A stretch of 64,000 bases of DNA from Myrica gale (GCA_963930655.1 OZ005620.1:17117001-17181000), one strand, 5' to 3'. Positions 37,124 through 49,640 are shown, counted from the first letter of the stretch. Program-made: numbers and translations. Notes: a model not told the origin generated them from the letters alone.

Positions 37124-38853
37124 GCCATATAGGGATATTGGGAGATATTTTTTGAGCCAGAGCTACACAATTTGATGGTGACATTATTTAATTACTTGGT
37201 CTGTTTTCAGGGTCTATCTAGTCATGCTGGCCCGCGAATCGCCTTCAGTCTAATGTCGAGGATTCAGGAATCAATGGGGTTTTCCACTCGGCATTAGACT
37301 GACAATAAAATACTACAATATAATCTCTCTCCCATCAAATCATAACTTTTCACTACAAAAATATAAAAAATTACCTCTTCATTTTTTCACTAAACCCCAA
37401 TACCTAAAATTTTAACAACACAAACTCACTATCACGTAAGCAGCTTGTTCCGCTCGTGCATTATTCCTGATAGGAGATCTAGTACAAAGCAATAGATTTA
37501 GAAGCGATCAGCAGAAATATATCGCTTAACACGTCTTGCTCAGGCATTCCTGATAGTCCCAATCACGTTTTGAGATTTTGCCTTCGTTCCCAATTATTTT
37601 AGAGAAGCGACCAGCAGAAATATACAGTACTTGCAATCAGGCTCGTGGATAAGGCTTAACACTAACTCGAAGTGGAAAAGAAAATGCAGCTAGAAGAAGA
37701 TATTTCTAATGGAATCAATCAATGCAGTACTAGTAGGGGCCAATCCAATAACCCATCGGAAGAGCTCAATTTACTCAGCTTTCAACTAGCTAGGAGTACT
37801 AGGGGACCATGCCGATCCCGACGCATTATCTTCTATTTATTACAATTCCCTTGCCGAATCTGAGACGGGAAAAATTTCGACCATTCTATCGCAGATTCAG
37901 CTATTGTCTCTTGGGAGTTAGTGCAAATATCCAATATATTTGTGTTTTTTGAAGGTTGTACTTTGATGTAGAATAAGTCTCGCGATATCATACGAGATAT
38001 ATAGTTTGAAGGAAGTTATAAGGTTCTGATTCTTCCAAAGTAACCCAAAGGATAACAAATGGCACGTCTAAAGAGTCCCAATTAAGCTCCACAATTGTCG
38101 TAAGAAGAGTGCAGTAGCAAGCAAGATATGTTAGATATTGTGCGTGGATCCCACCATTCAACAAAACCAAAACCAAGATCTACTACGCCAATACCCATAT
38201 CTTGCTTGCTAGGAAACTGCCTCTAATATAGCAAGGAAAGTCCAAAATGACAGATGAATGGCCAAAATCATTTTGGGGAGGTAAAAAAATTCTATTAATC
38301 TCATACAAAAGCTTCTTTATCGGAATACTCCATTATTGAAATGTGGTGGGCCGTGTATTTATTTGCCAATTTGGCTGAAATTCCGAGATTGGTGTGAAGC
38401 AGTCACATAGATCCTTGTTACATCCTAGCGCAACACACCCACGACCCACGTGAAAGTGGGACATATTTGACTGTAAATATGTGAATGATATTGAGCATGG
38501 ATCTGCCAAGAAATAATACAATTCATGGAGTCTTCTTTTCTCGAATAAAGTTGAGATAATTTTGGCCTTCCTTTTCTAAACTTCGAGACTGGACTGCGAC
38601 TAAGATCATGCATTATAGGTCATAGGAATTTGGAAAACATCTACCTATTTTTCATATCATCTCATCTGGTGTGGATAAAGCTGATGGCTCGTTGTCATCG
38701 GGCCCTCCCGGCTCCCCCTCTTGGAAGAAAGATATCGGCACCTGCCTTGACAAGGACTGCTGCAGCAGCGGCCTGCATTCATTTCAACAGATCGCAGTCA
38801 GTAGAAACAGACTAAATAAATATAAAATCCAAAAAGCAAAACAAAAAAGAAAA
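37124..38853. other. CCD4 upstream region
   Basis: No gene recognised. AGAAGCGAYCAGCAGAAATATA occurs twice (about 37500 and 37603). A GC-richer stretch at 38680-38815 can be read as short peptide frames, but I cannot assign it. Confidence 0.45.
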
Positions 38854-38861
38854 CCCAGAAG

Positions 38862-39165
38862 TAGGGGTGGGCAAACCGGGTTCGGGTTCGAAAATTTCAA
38901 CCCGACCCGACATTTTTCGGGTTTATTTGTGAGGAAACCCGAACCCGAAAAATCCGAAAATATCGGGTCGAAACGGGTCGGTCCGGTTCGGAAAAGGCGG
39001 GTCACGGGGTGATGACGTTATATTTTCGGGCTTGCTCATATACCCGAACCCGAAATTTGATTTTATTTGCATGTAAACCCGAACCCGCCTAAACCCAACC
39101 CGATCGTTCGGAAACGGGTCGGGCCGGTTCGGGTTGTCGGGTCTCGGTTTTTTTGCCCACCCCTA
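38862..39165. mobile_element. 304-bp hAT-type MITE
   Basis: Inverted ends TAGGGGTGGGCAAA and TTTGCCCACCCCTA with 8-bp flanks CCCAGAAG (38854-38861) and CCCAAAAG (39166-39173), one mismatch. The interior is full of CCCGAACCCG/CGGGTTCGGG blocks on both sides, so it could fold strongly. It has no coding capacity. Confidence 0.88.
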
Positions 39166-39173
39166 CCCAAAAG

Positions 39174-40014
39174 CCTTTGGATCTCTCCCTCCATCGCACA
39201 GAGGGAGAGTCCAGTGGGGGAGATTCCCTCCACGACACGTGTCTTGTTCATGTCAGTACTTTACAGTTTACACTGTTATGTGTGTTATCAGCTCTTGCTC
39301 TTACAGGAGAATCATGAAGGTGGCAGGAGACTTCATTTGTAACAATAACTTGTTTGGTGTTTTGTTTTACAAGAAAATAGGAAAGATAGAAAATGTGATA
39401 AGAAAAATAGCTTGTTCGAGAAAGCCACTCCCAGAGAAAACTCAATGTTTGTAAGCATTCCCATCGGCAGATTCCTTGCTCACATCCTCCCTCTAACATT
39501 TTCAAATGTATGTTCTAACCAAAATAAAACCACAACCCTCGATGGTAATTCCATAAGAACATGTGGGTACGCTCCACTTGTTACTATGACAGCAAAATCT
39601 GGGGAAGGACTTCCATACATGTAGAATGAGGCTATGCATCATGACCATCGATGATACATTTAAATAAGGGGTAACATATCCCACAGCAAATAGGAAAAGC
39701 TACGCCACATCGTTTGTAGTGGTAAATGTCGTATAAAGAAAAACCACATCAATTCTGTATTAATAATGCAATAGAATCTTTCTCCAAAACTTCTCTCTGA
39801 TGGGATATTGATAGGCCAAGCTGTTCATGTAGCTGTCACCTTCACGCATATTTCTGGGATCTCTTTTCTTTCCATGCCCAGGAAATCTATACATGAACAA
39901 TTTAACACCCAGGGTAACAACTCAGACCTCATCCTTCTTCAGCACTGGCCTTGGGTAAATTTACCTCATATTTTATCAGCAATGGATAGATGCTTAAAGC
40001 ATCATGCAAATTTA
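39174..40014. other. presumed JMJ32 3' UTR and spacer
   Basis: No gene seen. The part next to 40014 should be the JMJ32 3' UTR. Confidence 0.4.
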
Positions 40015-43000
40015 TCAGTCTGTATCCAAATCCGACTCACCAGTCACTGTTTCCGGTAATTTTGGATTATGGGTTGATCGGTAATGAACTGCTTGCAAGA
40101 AGTTGAAATAGGCATACTTTATATCGAACTGCATATCATACCCTGCAAACAGGCTCTTATCTCAGCAATTAACAAACATATACGAGCTGAACCTGGAAGG
40201 TAGAGAAAAGAACTTGATCCTTACAATAGTTTATTGCAATAGTTCGGCCTCCAGCATCTGGACTCTGTCTAACATGATGAAACCACATACTTGGCCTGCA
40301 TCAACCCCACCATAGAGCCTTGGAATTACTACCAATACAGTTAAACAATGTTTAGAAGAAAGTACCAAATCACCACATCAAACAAAAGGATGAAACATAC
40401 AGAATTGTTCTGATAAGATAAAATATCCACCCTTCTGTTTTCTTCTCCTATACCACCCTTTTCTTTTCTTCTACTGTTTCGTGTTTACCAAGTACAAACA
40501 CTGAAATAAACCACAAAATTGTGCTTCCCCTTAGGATCCAAAGCAAAGATCCTTTTTCTTTGCTGCTGCATTAATGAGTTCAGGGATCATCGCTGACAGC
40601 AACTCATCTACTCTATACTACAAGCAATAACTGAAGTATTTTTTTTCCCCACTCGCGAGCCACACTGCTAGTTCATGATAGAAAAGTAGGCCATGGTAAA
40701 AACAACAGTTAATCCCTCCCCCCCGGGGGCGGTTCTCTCTCTCTCTCTCTCTCTCTCTGCACAACAAAATTTTAAATTGTTTGAATGTCAGAAACAAAAA
40801 TTGCACTATATTTTGTCTTTGTTTTCAGGGCCAAGAAAACAATAGTTGGTTGGCAGATATCGCAGTTAGACGTGAGAGTGTCTGCTAGTGCGTTTCTTAT
40901 TGTTTGACAGCTTAGTTGAGGTTCCATATAACTGCAAAGGCCTTCTATATAACCTGATTCTTTTAATTGTCCTTCTCTTTTTCCCTGTCTAGATGTGTGA
41001 TCAGTAACACACAGATAGAGAGAGAGAGAGAGAAGCTTACAAAGGGAGGAAAGAGACTACGTTATCTTTTCTCATATAAATAGCAAGAAATAGTTCAGTC
41101 GATATGCAAGATACAATTACAACCTGTCCAGCTATTCATCTCTTAAACATATCGTTCCAACCTCCTAATACAAGCAAGGGAAAAGAACTTCAGGAATTCA
41201 AAAACTACCACTTAAAATCCAATCTGAATCCCTTCTGCATATAAATGCCTCAGAAACTATATTATGTTCAGGAAATCTTCTATGGTCTAGAAATCAGTTG
41301 GGTCTATGAACCTAACAAAAAATGTACTTTGCAATTCTAAAAAGACTCCATGTAAGACAATCGAGCAAGAAATAAATCGGACATGCACCAAGCCTCATTT
41401 TCAAAGCTGAGTTCAATTGAAGAAAGTAATATCCAGTGTTCGCAAGTTTTAGCTCCTGCTAGAGTGAAAGGACAGAGAGAGATGAGGAACAAAAACGCGT
41501 GAAATTTACTGCAACGACTGGAGAATAGATTATTTTCAGAAAAAGGAAAGAGAATAAGCAGCACGAATCAAACTACATTTTGTCTTACATGGAGTAAGTT
41601 CTACTTTTTGTCTTACATGGCAGATTATTTTCATTTACCTTCTGTTATTTTCATTTGTTTGGAACCACCATATACCGTTAAAAAATCTACCTTCTGTTAT
41701 TTTCATTTGTTTGGAACCACCATATACCGTTAAAAAATCTGCCAGAGAAGTTCTACTTTCCCCAACCATCCCACAAACCTGAAATTTCCCACTGGAGGAG
41801 TAATTGCAGAATTGATATTTTAAAAACCCAGCCTACTGGGGTTTGAAAAGATGTTGATGGTACTGCTACTACCATGACTTATAACAGTAATGAAAACTGA
41901 TATTTGATCCAGATTCCCAATACTCTCAAGTTTGCACTGTAGTAATAGGATGAGTCCTATACCTGCAAAGTGTTCTTCCTATCCGTCATTCTCTGAGACA
42001 TAACAATTCTATCGACCTTCATCAGGCAAAATCCAAGAAGATGACATCCAAAAATCTTTTCCCCAAATCAGTGAGTAATCATCTCTGAAACCTAAGAAGA
42101 TTACCCTAAATCTAACTCCACCAGAAGTACCCAAAAATAAGTTTGCTCATAGATCTTCCAAATATTAGACTGTTCCCTCCCACAAAAACTTCAAAAAAAA
42201 AAACGCATACTTAGTAACAAAAGACACTCGAGTACCATTCCTGAATAGAAAGTATACCAGTCCTCTAAGAGAACTACCCTTTGTAGTACCCCCAAGGGTT
42301 TGGTGTGGTGATAAGGTTTCGGCTTGGGTTTTAACATGTCCCAAGTTCGAGCCCCAACACCCCCATTATCGCCCTTGACTTATCTGCTCCCTGGGTTGTG
42401 GGGTCCGTCCAGGGGGCCGGGGTTTGTACTTCAGGGTTGGGCCAAAAGGGTCCGGCTTTGAAGGATTTCCTCGTCATCAAAAAAAAGAGAACTACCCTTT
42501 GTAGTATCCGCAACCTTCACAAATCTCACACTTCCTTTAGTTTTAAGTCACGCAATTCCAAAATTCCAAATAGTTAGGGCGCTTTTGCTGCAAGTCCAGT
42601 TAAGGAAGGTAAAATCTTTTCAAGCATGCAAGAAATCCAAGTACAAGTGATAATTCTGATTTTCCAAAGTAATTGACCCATTCAACATCTTGAGGTGCAA
42701 ATGGAATTCCACTTATACTATTTTGTCAACGCCAGATTTTGAGAACATGTTGAAGTCAATGCGTTTGACAAAGGGATAGTTTTATCTTCACAATGAACGT
42801 GACATTCCTTGAAGCATATATTTGGTCATACCAATGCAACTATATCACCTGATGACAGAATAGCACAATATTTGTGCGAGTGTATGTTGGTTGACAGAAA
42901 GAGCAAAAGAAACGGTAGAGCTTACAGGTAAAGTATCTCCCCAGCCTTGACCGTACACTCAAAGGGTCTAGGACCGTTGAAATACATTGGGAATTTTGAC

Positions 43001-43863
43001 ATCTCACTGTGTTTATCCTCCGGTGAAGGACAAGGATTCACACTGCACCAGGGTACATGTCTCGATGGCTCCTCGGGCTCCAATGTCAAATCTCCGGTGT
43101 CCTGCCGATCAAAAGGACAGAAAACAAAATTTAGAAAGGAGTGGATGTTGCAGAATTTTTTCCAGCTTAAAAAGTCTAAGGATCTAAAAACCTGGGAATA
43201 AGAGTACCGAGCGGCAGGGTAGTCACGGATGTACATTCGGTGAACATCTGTGGGAGGAAGGAGCAGGAAATGCTTCTCACCCGAAACGACAGCGTAGAGA
43301 TTCTCGTAGTGGTCCTTGTGGAATGAGGTCTCCGAGAGGTGGTTGCCAATCCAGAGATTGACAGCTTCGGGCAGGCATCCGAAGGCCTCGGTTGCCCAGG
43401 GGATGTGAGCATCGCAGTCTGGAGCCAACGCCGAGTACTCGGAGCGGAAGCAATCGTTCTGCTGCTGCGCATACGCCACGCATTTACCGGAATCGGAATT
43501 GACTATGAGTTTAAGAGCCTCCGGGAAGGGCATGCGCAGGACGTGTGCCGAGGCGAAGCAGAGGGAAGACGATGAAGAATCTTCAGGGTTTGTCGGGACG
43601 AGGGCGTCGGCTTTGCCATCGGGGGTTAGGTGGACGGAGACATGAGCGGAAGAGAGGGCTCGAGTGAGGTAGGAATCGTCGGACCAGGAGGAGAGGGCCG
43701 TCCAGTGAAGAGTGGCGTTGGAGATTAGACAGGGCTTATTAGGGGAGACGAAGCCTCTGAGGAATTGGAGAGGGGTTGGGGGTGAATCCAGCCGCTCTAC
43801 TGCCCCGGAAATCCCGAGACTCAACTCCCTCACTTCCCCCCACAAAGACTCAATCTCCTTCAT
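40015..43863 (-). CDS. JMJ32: JmjC-domain protein, JMJ32/JMJD7 type
   Basis: An Fe(II)/2-oxoglutarate oxygenase. Animal JMJD7 is a lysyl hydroxylase; Arabidopsis JMJ32 is reported as an H3K27 demethylase acting on FLC. Which applies here is open. Exons on the - strand: 43863-43192, 43101-42926, 40295-40225, 40142-40015. The joins are in phase and give 348 residues, as in Arabidopsis. The start MKEIESLW is chosen because family similarity begins there; the frame is open further upstream. The cupin core has the iron motif H182-K-D184 (TSFHKDHYENLYAVVSGEKH), K197 as likely oxoglutarate ligand, and the distal His in LPSMWFHHV (about 289). The C-terminal block NYWYDMQFDIKYAYFNFLQ is family-typical. 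Intron 2 (2.6 kb) carries a dispersed repeat, a tandem duplication and a SINE. A long-TIR element starts about 165 bases upstream. Confidence 0.95.
40581..41561. repeat. dispersed duplication, copy 1 (inside JMJ32 intron 2)
   Basis: It matches 61549-62323 in the same orientation, starting at CAGGGATCAYCGCTGACAGC and ending at AATAAGCAG. Similarity is about 90 percent by eye, with small indels. Copy 1 has about 200 extra bases near 40640-40850, including a CT repeat. On the - strand both copies have a frame ending ELSFENEAW.MS.LFLARLSY, with stop codons at matching places (41337 and 62101). No terminal repeats of a known transposon were seen. Confidence 0.85.
40735..40758. repeat. (TC)n microsatellite
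   Basis: A TC repeat of about 24 bases in the part of JMJ32 intron 2 that is missing from the second copy of the dispersed duplication. Confidence 0.85.
41637..41740. repeat. 52-bp perfect tandem duplication
   Basis: The 52-base unit beginning ACCTTCTGTTATTTTC and ending GTTAAAAAATCT occurs at 41637-41688 and again at 41689-41740 without change. Perfect identity implies a recent event in JMJ32 intron 2. Confidence 0.95.
42289..42485 (+). mobile_element. tRNA-derived SINE with 21-bp target duplication
   Basis: Flanked by AGAGAACTACCCTTTGTAGTA on both sides (42268-42288 and 42486-42506), an exact 21-bp duplication. The body of about 197 bases has a box A-like GGTGTGGTGATAAGG, a box B-like AGTTCGAGCCCC about 35 bases further, a unique 3' part and an A-tail after CGTCATC. 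It lies in JMJ32 intron 2, antisense to the gene. Confidence 0.93.
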
Positions 43864-44028
43864 AATATTGCAAATTAGGATCGGTTTTCGGATGCAATGT
43901 GACTGCCACCGACGGAGAGGAACCGGTCTAACGTATCGGGATTTAGGGTATAAGACTTCGCAGTCACTTTCGTCTAAGCTCTGTGCATTAAAGTGCACCT
44001 GAGATTTCCCTGGTTAATAAAAAAAATA

Positions 44029-45254
44029 AAATAAATTACCCAGTTAGTCCGTGAAAATAATTAATTTCCAGATTGATTTTTAGGATAATTTTTTTTCCTA
44101 CGTAGACCCTTGAGATTTAGAACGTTTCCATATTGATCTTCCGTTAGATAAGATAACGGATTTTGCCTACGTGGCTAACGGTGAACACGTCACAACCACT
44201 TAAGCAGCGACACGTGTCGTTTTTTGCCAACTCATTTTAAAATAAAAAATTAACAAATAAAATATGTACAACGTATAAATGGTGACTCAATTGCCAGCCA
44301 AAGAATAAGCCTATTTTCGTCCTTTCACGTTAACCAACGTATCTATCCCGAATGTGTTAACCCATTTTTTCAGCAAACCCAAAATCCCCAATTTCTCAGC
44401 CCTAGTTTCCGAACCCGAAAAAACCAATTTTGGCGACAATATGTGCATGAGTTTAGTGTGGGCAACATCTGATACATCTAGGCGAACATTCTCAACGATT
44501 TGTGCGTGAACCCATTTTCGTGACCATTGATCTGTCAAAGTGTGGTGGAAGCTTCTGGTATGCGACAAAGGTAATAAGCTATAGTCATTCCTTTTGTCTT
44601 TGTCTTCTCAACGTTATGAACTATGTTGAATCTTCCGTTATTTGGTTTGTTTATTTAAAGTGGACAACCGTTTCTTTAACGTGGTGGACAACAGTATATT
44701 TCATTTTCGTTTTCTTTGTATTTGTTTTTTACTTAAAGTGGACAACAATATATTTTGTTTTCTTTGTTTTTTTTTCTTTTATTTAAAGCGGACAATAGTA
44801 TAAAAGTGTATTGTGATTGTGAGGAGATAAATGTTGTCGGAGACCACTATGAGATTGTGTGAAACTTTCTCGAAGCAAGTGGTCTCTCTTTTATCAATGC
44901 TTTTGTTTATTTTCTTGTCGTTTAAGATGAATTTAAAAGATGGTCAGAGAGAGAAAATAGTGGATTTAAGTAACTTAGGGGACACATGGGTATTTTATCC
45001 ACGTCGACAGTCATGTTGGTTGTGGAACCCACACTTTCAAATTATGTCAAATGAGGTGGCGAAAAATGACATGTGTAGCTGTTTAAGTGGTTGTGACATG
45101 TTTTCCGTCAGCCACGTATGTAAAATCTATTATCTTATCTGACAAATGATCAATGTGGAAAACGTTCCAAACCCTAGGGGTCTCTGTAGGAGAAAAATCT
45201 AGGGACCAATCTAGGAATTGTTTATATCCTAGAGACTGACGGGATAATTTAGCC
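44029..45254. mobile_element. long-TIR transposon (Mutator-like type?) upstream of JMJ32
   Basis: About 220 bases at 44029-44245 recur in inverted orientation at about 45025-45254. Shared blocks include TAAATTAYCC, GATAAGATAA, ACGTGGCT and CACAACCACTTAA. Such long TIRs suggest a Mutator-like or foldback element. The flanks are A-rich (TAAAAAAATA on both sides), so a 9-10 bp target duplication cannot be told from low complexity. The interior of about 780 bases has only short frames without recognised domains. Its left end is about 165 bases from the JMJ32 ATG, so it may supply promoter sequence. Confidence 0.75.
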
Positions 45255-48200
45255 TAAAAAAATAGTCCAGTCCACCCATCAATCCATCATTAGGTTTAGT
45301 AGGTAGAGCAAACCTTGGATTGTATAAAGTCCACCCATTTCGATTATATATATATATATATGACCTGGAACTCTTCATTAGGATGTTCATGTGTTAGAAA
45401 AATGATTACATTGGTTAGATGCTTGAAGATTTGGAAGATTTTAAAGAATTGTGAAGATTAGGTTTAAGGTCATTTTTGTGTACTTATTTTGCATGGGATG
45501 GTTTCTAGGTGTTTAAGAGATATTATAAGCATATAGGATAGGTTTCATGCAGTGATTTACATATAAATAAAAAGATTTGTGTAACAGTGTACTTAGTGAT
45601 TTTTATTATATAGTAAACCATCTCGGATTGAAGTGAACCTTTGAGATATTAAACTAGACACTATTATGAGTCTCCAATTAAAATTACGTGTCATTTGGAG
45701 CTAAGATGAATTAATTATTAATTTTTGAATATATATTCAAAAACAGAGTTTTGCCTTATAAATGGGTCTGTTCATTATCTATTCGAATTGGATCTATTTT
45801 CTAACCTTTGTATTTTTTTATGGGCTTGAAATCTTGTGTTTTGCCTAAGCTTTGGGCTTGGATATTGGAGCCCAAAGTTAGACCTCTTTTTGGACGGAAA
45901 AAGCTTGTTTTTAAAGGCCATAGGCGTTGGCCCCTTTTCTTTGCTTTTGAACTGGCCAAGTGGCTCTCAATTGCTGCCGACTCTATTTGAAAATGAACTT
46001 TCCAACAAGCCCAAGTACAAGTCCCAATTGGACTTGAATTAGTGAGCTTGGACTTTTGACTTATGTTTGACTAACCAGAATGCTTATGTTTAATTGTTTG
46101 ATTTTTGGTAAGTTTATTTAAATGGTATATATTTTTGAAATAAATACATGTTGGTTGTGAGATATTTGCAAAGTATTTTTCAAGATTATGATTTTTAAAG
46201 GAAATGATTTTATGGAAAGGATATATTTTTGGAAAATATACCAAAGTTATGGTTTATGGATATTGTAGTGCATTTGCATGGTATTGGGCACTAATGAGAT
46301 AAAGGACATAACACATATATGGAAAAGTTTATACGAGGTGACGGTACTGATAAGTGGGGAGTGCAATCCTCACTACTGGGTAGGATGGCCCCGGAGTAGA
46401 AGGTAGAATGGGTCTTTACTCGCGTCCTAGGTTAACGGAATGCCTAGGATTGTCCTAAAGTGCAGGGGAGGCTGGACGCACAACCCTGGCCACAGGGGAT
46501 TAATCAGTCGATTTGTAAGGAAAGATGCAATAAAGGAACAAACAAGATCATTGCATTGCATACTGCGTTCTGCAATACTGCATTTTTTATGCTATAAACT
46601 ATATATTGTATGACTGCATGCTGCATGTTGCATATCATTTTACCGGTACTCTCTTTTACTTATGAACTGCTTATTGAACATGTGTGTATTGTTTATATGG
46701 TTCTCTGCATATGCCCCTCATCCCCTTTACTGAGTCCTTAAGACTCATTCCTTTGTTTGTCCACTTTTATAAGACAGATTATGCTTATATTCAATTCATT
46801 TGCTACCCATGAACTTTTTACCCATGTCCTGGTCATCCACATCTATGTCCTAGTTACTGACGGCCTAGAGGTTATCTTGGACTCCCAACCCTACAAGATC
46901 CCGAAGGACTTGCCGCTGGAGTTTCCCTAAGAGAACGACCTCGTGGGGACGAATCATAGCCGCATCGACTGGATCGTCCTCACCGATGTCTCAGACGAAG
47001 ACTCCTCCTAAATAATGTTGTTGTTTTATGTTTTCTTTTTCTTTTTTTCGTTTGGTGTGTTTGTATATATTCTGAACAATAGAGTTAAAGATTTATTTGT
47101 AGGCTTACTTATGTTAGCCTAAGAGTTGTATCTCGGAAGCCCTAACCCCAACAACTTGGTTTCTTTTCAGATGTTGTTCCTGAGTATCGTTTGTTAGCTA
47201 AGTTATGACTAGCTTGTGTGTCAATGTCTCTCTGATTTTCTTCTAACTTGACTTTCATTTTCTCCTTATTTCTAAATATTTATTTAATAAGTCTACCGCT
47301 GGTTTTTCTATATTATATGGTAATCTTTAAACATCCCAAGGATATTACCACAGTCTTGAGACCCATAGGATAAGAACATATCATAATCTCGCCATATATA
47401 CACCTATGTTACTACAAAGAGAGTTTAGAGACTAATAAGAGCATGAGGGTCAACGTGACACTAGCAGATCTGCTCGCCTCCAGGTTAGTCCTCCGTTGCC
47501 TCATTTTTTTGTCTTGTGAATGTTTTATGCACTCTGCTTTGGCTGTAACTAATGATGTTCACTTAACGCGACCCTTCTGAAGCCACTAATTCTAAGGTGG
47601 TCCCATGCTTCAGTTTTGTTAGGTTATGCACAGTATATCGATGTAATTTCATCTAGCCTCATCCAAAATAATTTGATAATGAAAAGCTTACCTATGTGAT
47701 GTGCTAGTCGGCACTGCTTATAGATAAAATTCTAAAAAAAAAGTCTGCACTTTGAGAAAATATTATTCCCTAGTTTACACTAGTTTAGGTTATGGGTGGA
47801 ACATAATACCACTTTTAGCTCTCTTTTGTGAATCCTGGTAGATCTATTAATTAACAAGAACTTTTCAGATTAAACTATTCTTGGATAGCTATCCAGACGG
47901 TGCCTTTGTTATCCCTATTGAAGGATGGATATTTCCTCTATAGAGATCCCATCATTGACCCTCACTCAATATATTTGATTTTGTTGGTAAAGAGTTTGGA
48001 GTTCACCATAGGGTGTAAATAAAGAGAAAATTGTCCTCATGGATTACTGTGATGGGCTTTGTAACACCATTCCATGAATCGTCCCTTTCAGTTGCAGTTG
48101 TAGTACCATACGAAAAATTTGGGAGGAAATATTATTTGATGATGATCAAGTTTTGCCAAAGAATACAAATTTCACGACTATAGTTGCTTATGAAAGAATG

Positions 48201-48260
48201 GACACTTAAATAAGGGGAAAAGATTCGTTCTAAAGAAGTCACGTTCAAAGACCTCCAAAG
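45255..48260. other. spacer, possibly with an old solo LTR
   Basis: No gene recognised. The stretch of about 46300-47150 has the look of a gypsy LTR (CCTTTACTGAGTCCTTAAGACTCATTCC near 46730, GC-rich blocks in AT-rich DNA), but I could not find matching ends or a target duplication, so it is only a suggestion. Confidence 0.3.
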
Positions 48261-48314
48261 CACCAGTCCAGATTTGAAGAAGTGGATCTAACTGTCTGAA
48301 TTTCGCCACGTCTC

Positions 48315-48563
48315 TTGATGATAAAAGCCTTGTTCATAAGTCACAATGCTTCGAACAGGAAGACGAATAAGCCCTCTTCCTCCCTGTTTGGTATCAAGCA
48401 GGGTCCCAGGGAGACTTTGCGGGCGTATATATCTCGGTTTAACCGTGAGGTCGTGACCGTCTCATGTGCCACTGATGAGACTAAGCTCATGGCCCTGACA
48501 ACCAGCCTACAACACGATAGAGAACCGGGTTTGCATACAACTGGACGTGCATGTGGAGGATGA
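48315..48563 (+). pseudogene. Ty3/gypsy gag fragment
   Basis: The frame reads ISHNASNRKTNKPSSSLFGI followed by KQGPRETLRAYISRFNREVV, which fits the retrotransposon gag capsid core of plant gypsy (Tat-type) elements. It is cut off abruptly near 48560, where the sequence changes to a gag-like piece in the other orientation. Confidence 0.7.
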
Positions 48564-48579
48564 AGATATCAATGTGGTC

Positions 48580-49038
48580 TTACGGATCTCCCGAGCCATT
48601 GAAAAGGTCGATGATTAGCTGGCGGAACCGCTGGGCAAACGCTCTCCCTGGCTGCCTGTTTCTGCTCGAGCAACCAGATTTGCTCGGCCATCTGCTCAAG
48701 GAGGAGGCCAGACGTGTCTCGACTGAGCCTTCAGGCGAAATTGCCGAAGTGTGAGACCCGGACGGGGATAGAGATGGAGGAGGAGGGGGCGGAGCCTGCT
48801 CCTCCAATCTGTGATCCAAGCTTTCCAAATTTTTGCCCAAGGCGATAGTGTTTGCCTCGCTCCTAACCATAGCGGCTAGCAAGACATCTGACACAGGAGG
48901 CGTGTCGATGACCACACCGGATTGGACAACACCATTTTGATCTTCGGGAGCGAACTTCTTTAGAGTGCAACGACTAATAAAAAATCGTATGAAAGGTAAA
49001 TTTTGTTCGAGAGAAATTCCCACAGACGACACCAGCAT
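48580..49038 (-). pseudogene. possible gag N-terminal fragment, inverted against its neighbour
   Basis: A 152-codon frame with a helical stretch (MVRSEANTIALGKNLESLDHRLEEQ) and a proline run, the composition seen before the capsid core in gypsy gag. It abuts the + strand gag fragment head on, so the two cannot come from one unrearranged element. The assignment rests on composition only. Confidence 0.35.
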
Positions 49039-49424
49039 ATGATGTTAAGAATCACCACAATGCTTAGAAGCCAAGTGAACCTGGAAGATGATGTGAACCC
49101 CGTTATCCCGTAACGAGACCCAACAACTATAGGGAACCCAAGATCATTTTCTAGGACTGATTCGAATGGAACCTCGACTCGTTGCTTAAGAACGCAAGAA
49201 CCTCGATATGATGAGGACGCCACAAACGGTGATGAAAATCCATTTGATAAGTCAGGATGAACGCCACGGGAAATCCCGATAAGTTCGAGAAGTTCTTCAA
49301 AGAACCAAAGTGAATTAAAATCCTCACAACTTTCGTGTATATTGACTGAATGTCGAAATACAAAGCTTAGGCCGACCAAGACACGAAATAAACCCTAAAA
49401 TAAACACACATAATTAAGGAAATA

Positions 49425-49640
49425 AAGTGGCGTCTAACCCTAGCAAATAAGGCAATATAATGGCGCCTAAAAACAACCCTAGAATCCGAACTAATAAGGG
49501 AACAAAATAGAGGCGCCTAAAGCTAAGAAAGGAAACAATTTGGACGCCTAAAACAGACTAAGCAATCCGATCTATATGGAAAGAAATTGGCGATATTGCT
49601 CTCCTTAGAAAGTGGCGTCTAATTGAGGTTAACCGGATGC
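49425..49640. repeat. scattered GGCGYCTAA motif
   Basis: TGGCGTCTAA, TGGCGCCTAAA, AGGCGCCTAAA, GGACGCCTAAA and TGGCGTCTAA occur at roughly 35-70 base spacing. They lie just after the stop of the gypsy C-terminal fragment on the - strand, so they are probably part of that element's 3' region. Confidence 0.55.

Noticed and set aside
35294..37155. Long + strand frames across CCD4
   Set aside because: Shadows of the high-GC CCD4 coding strand.
43864..43998. 45-codon N-terminal extension of JMJ32
   Set aside because: The extra residues show no family similarity, and the ATG at 43863 gives the normal length.
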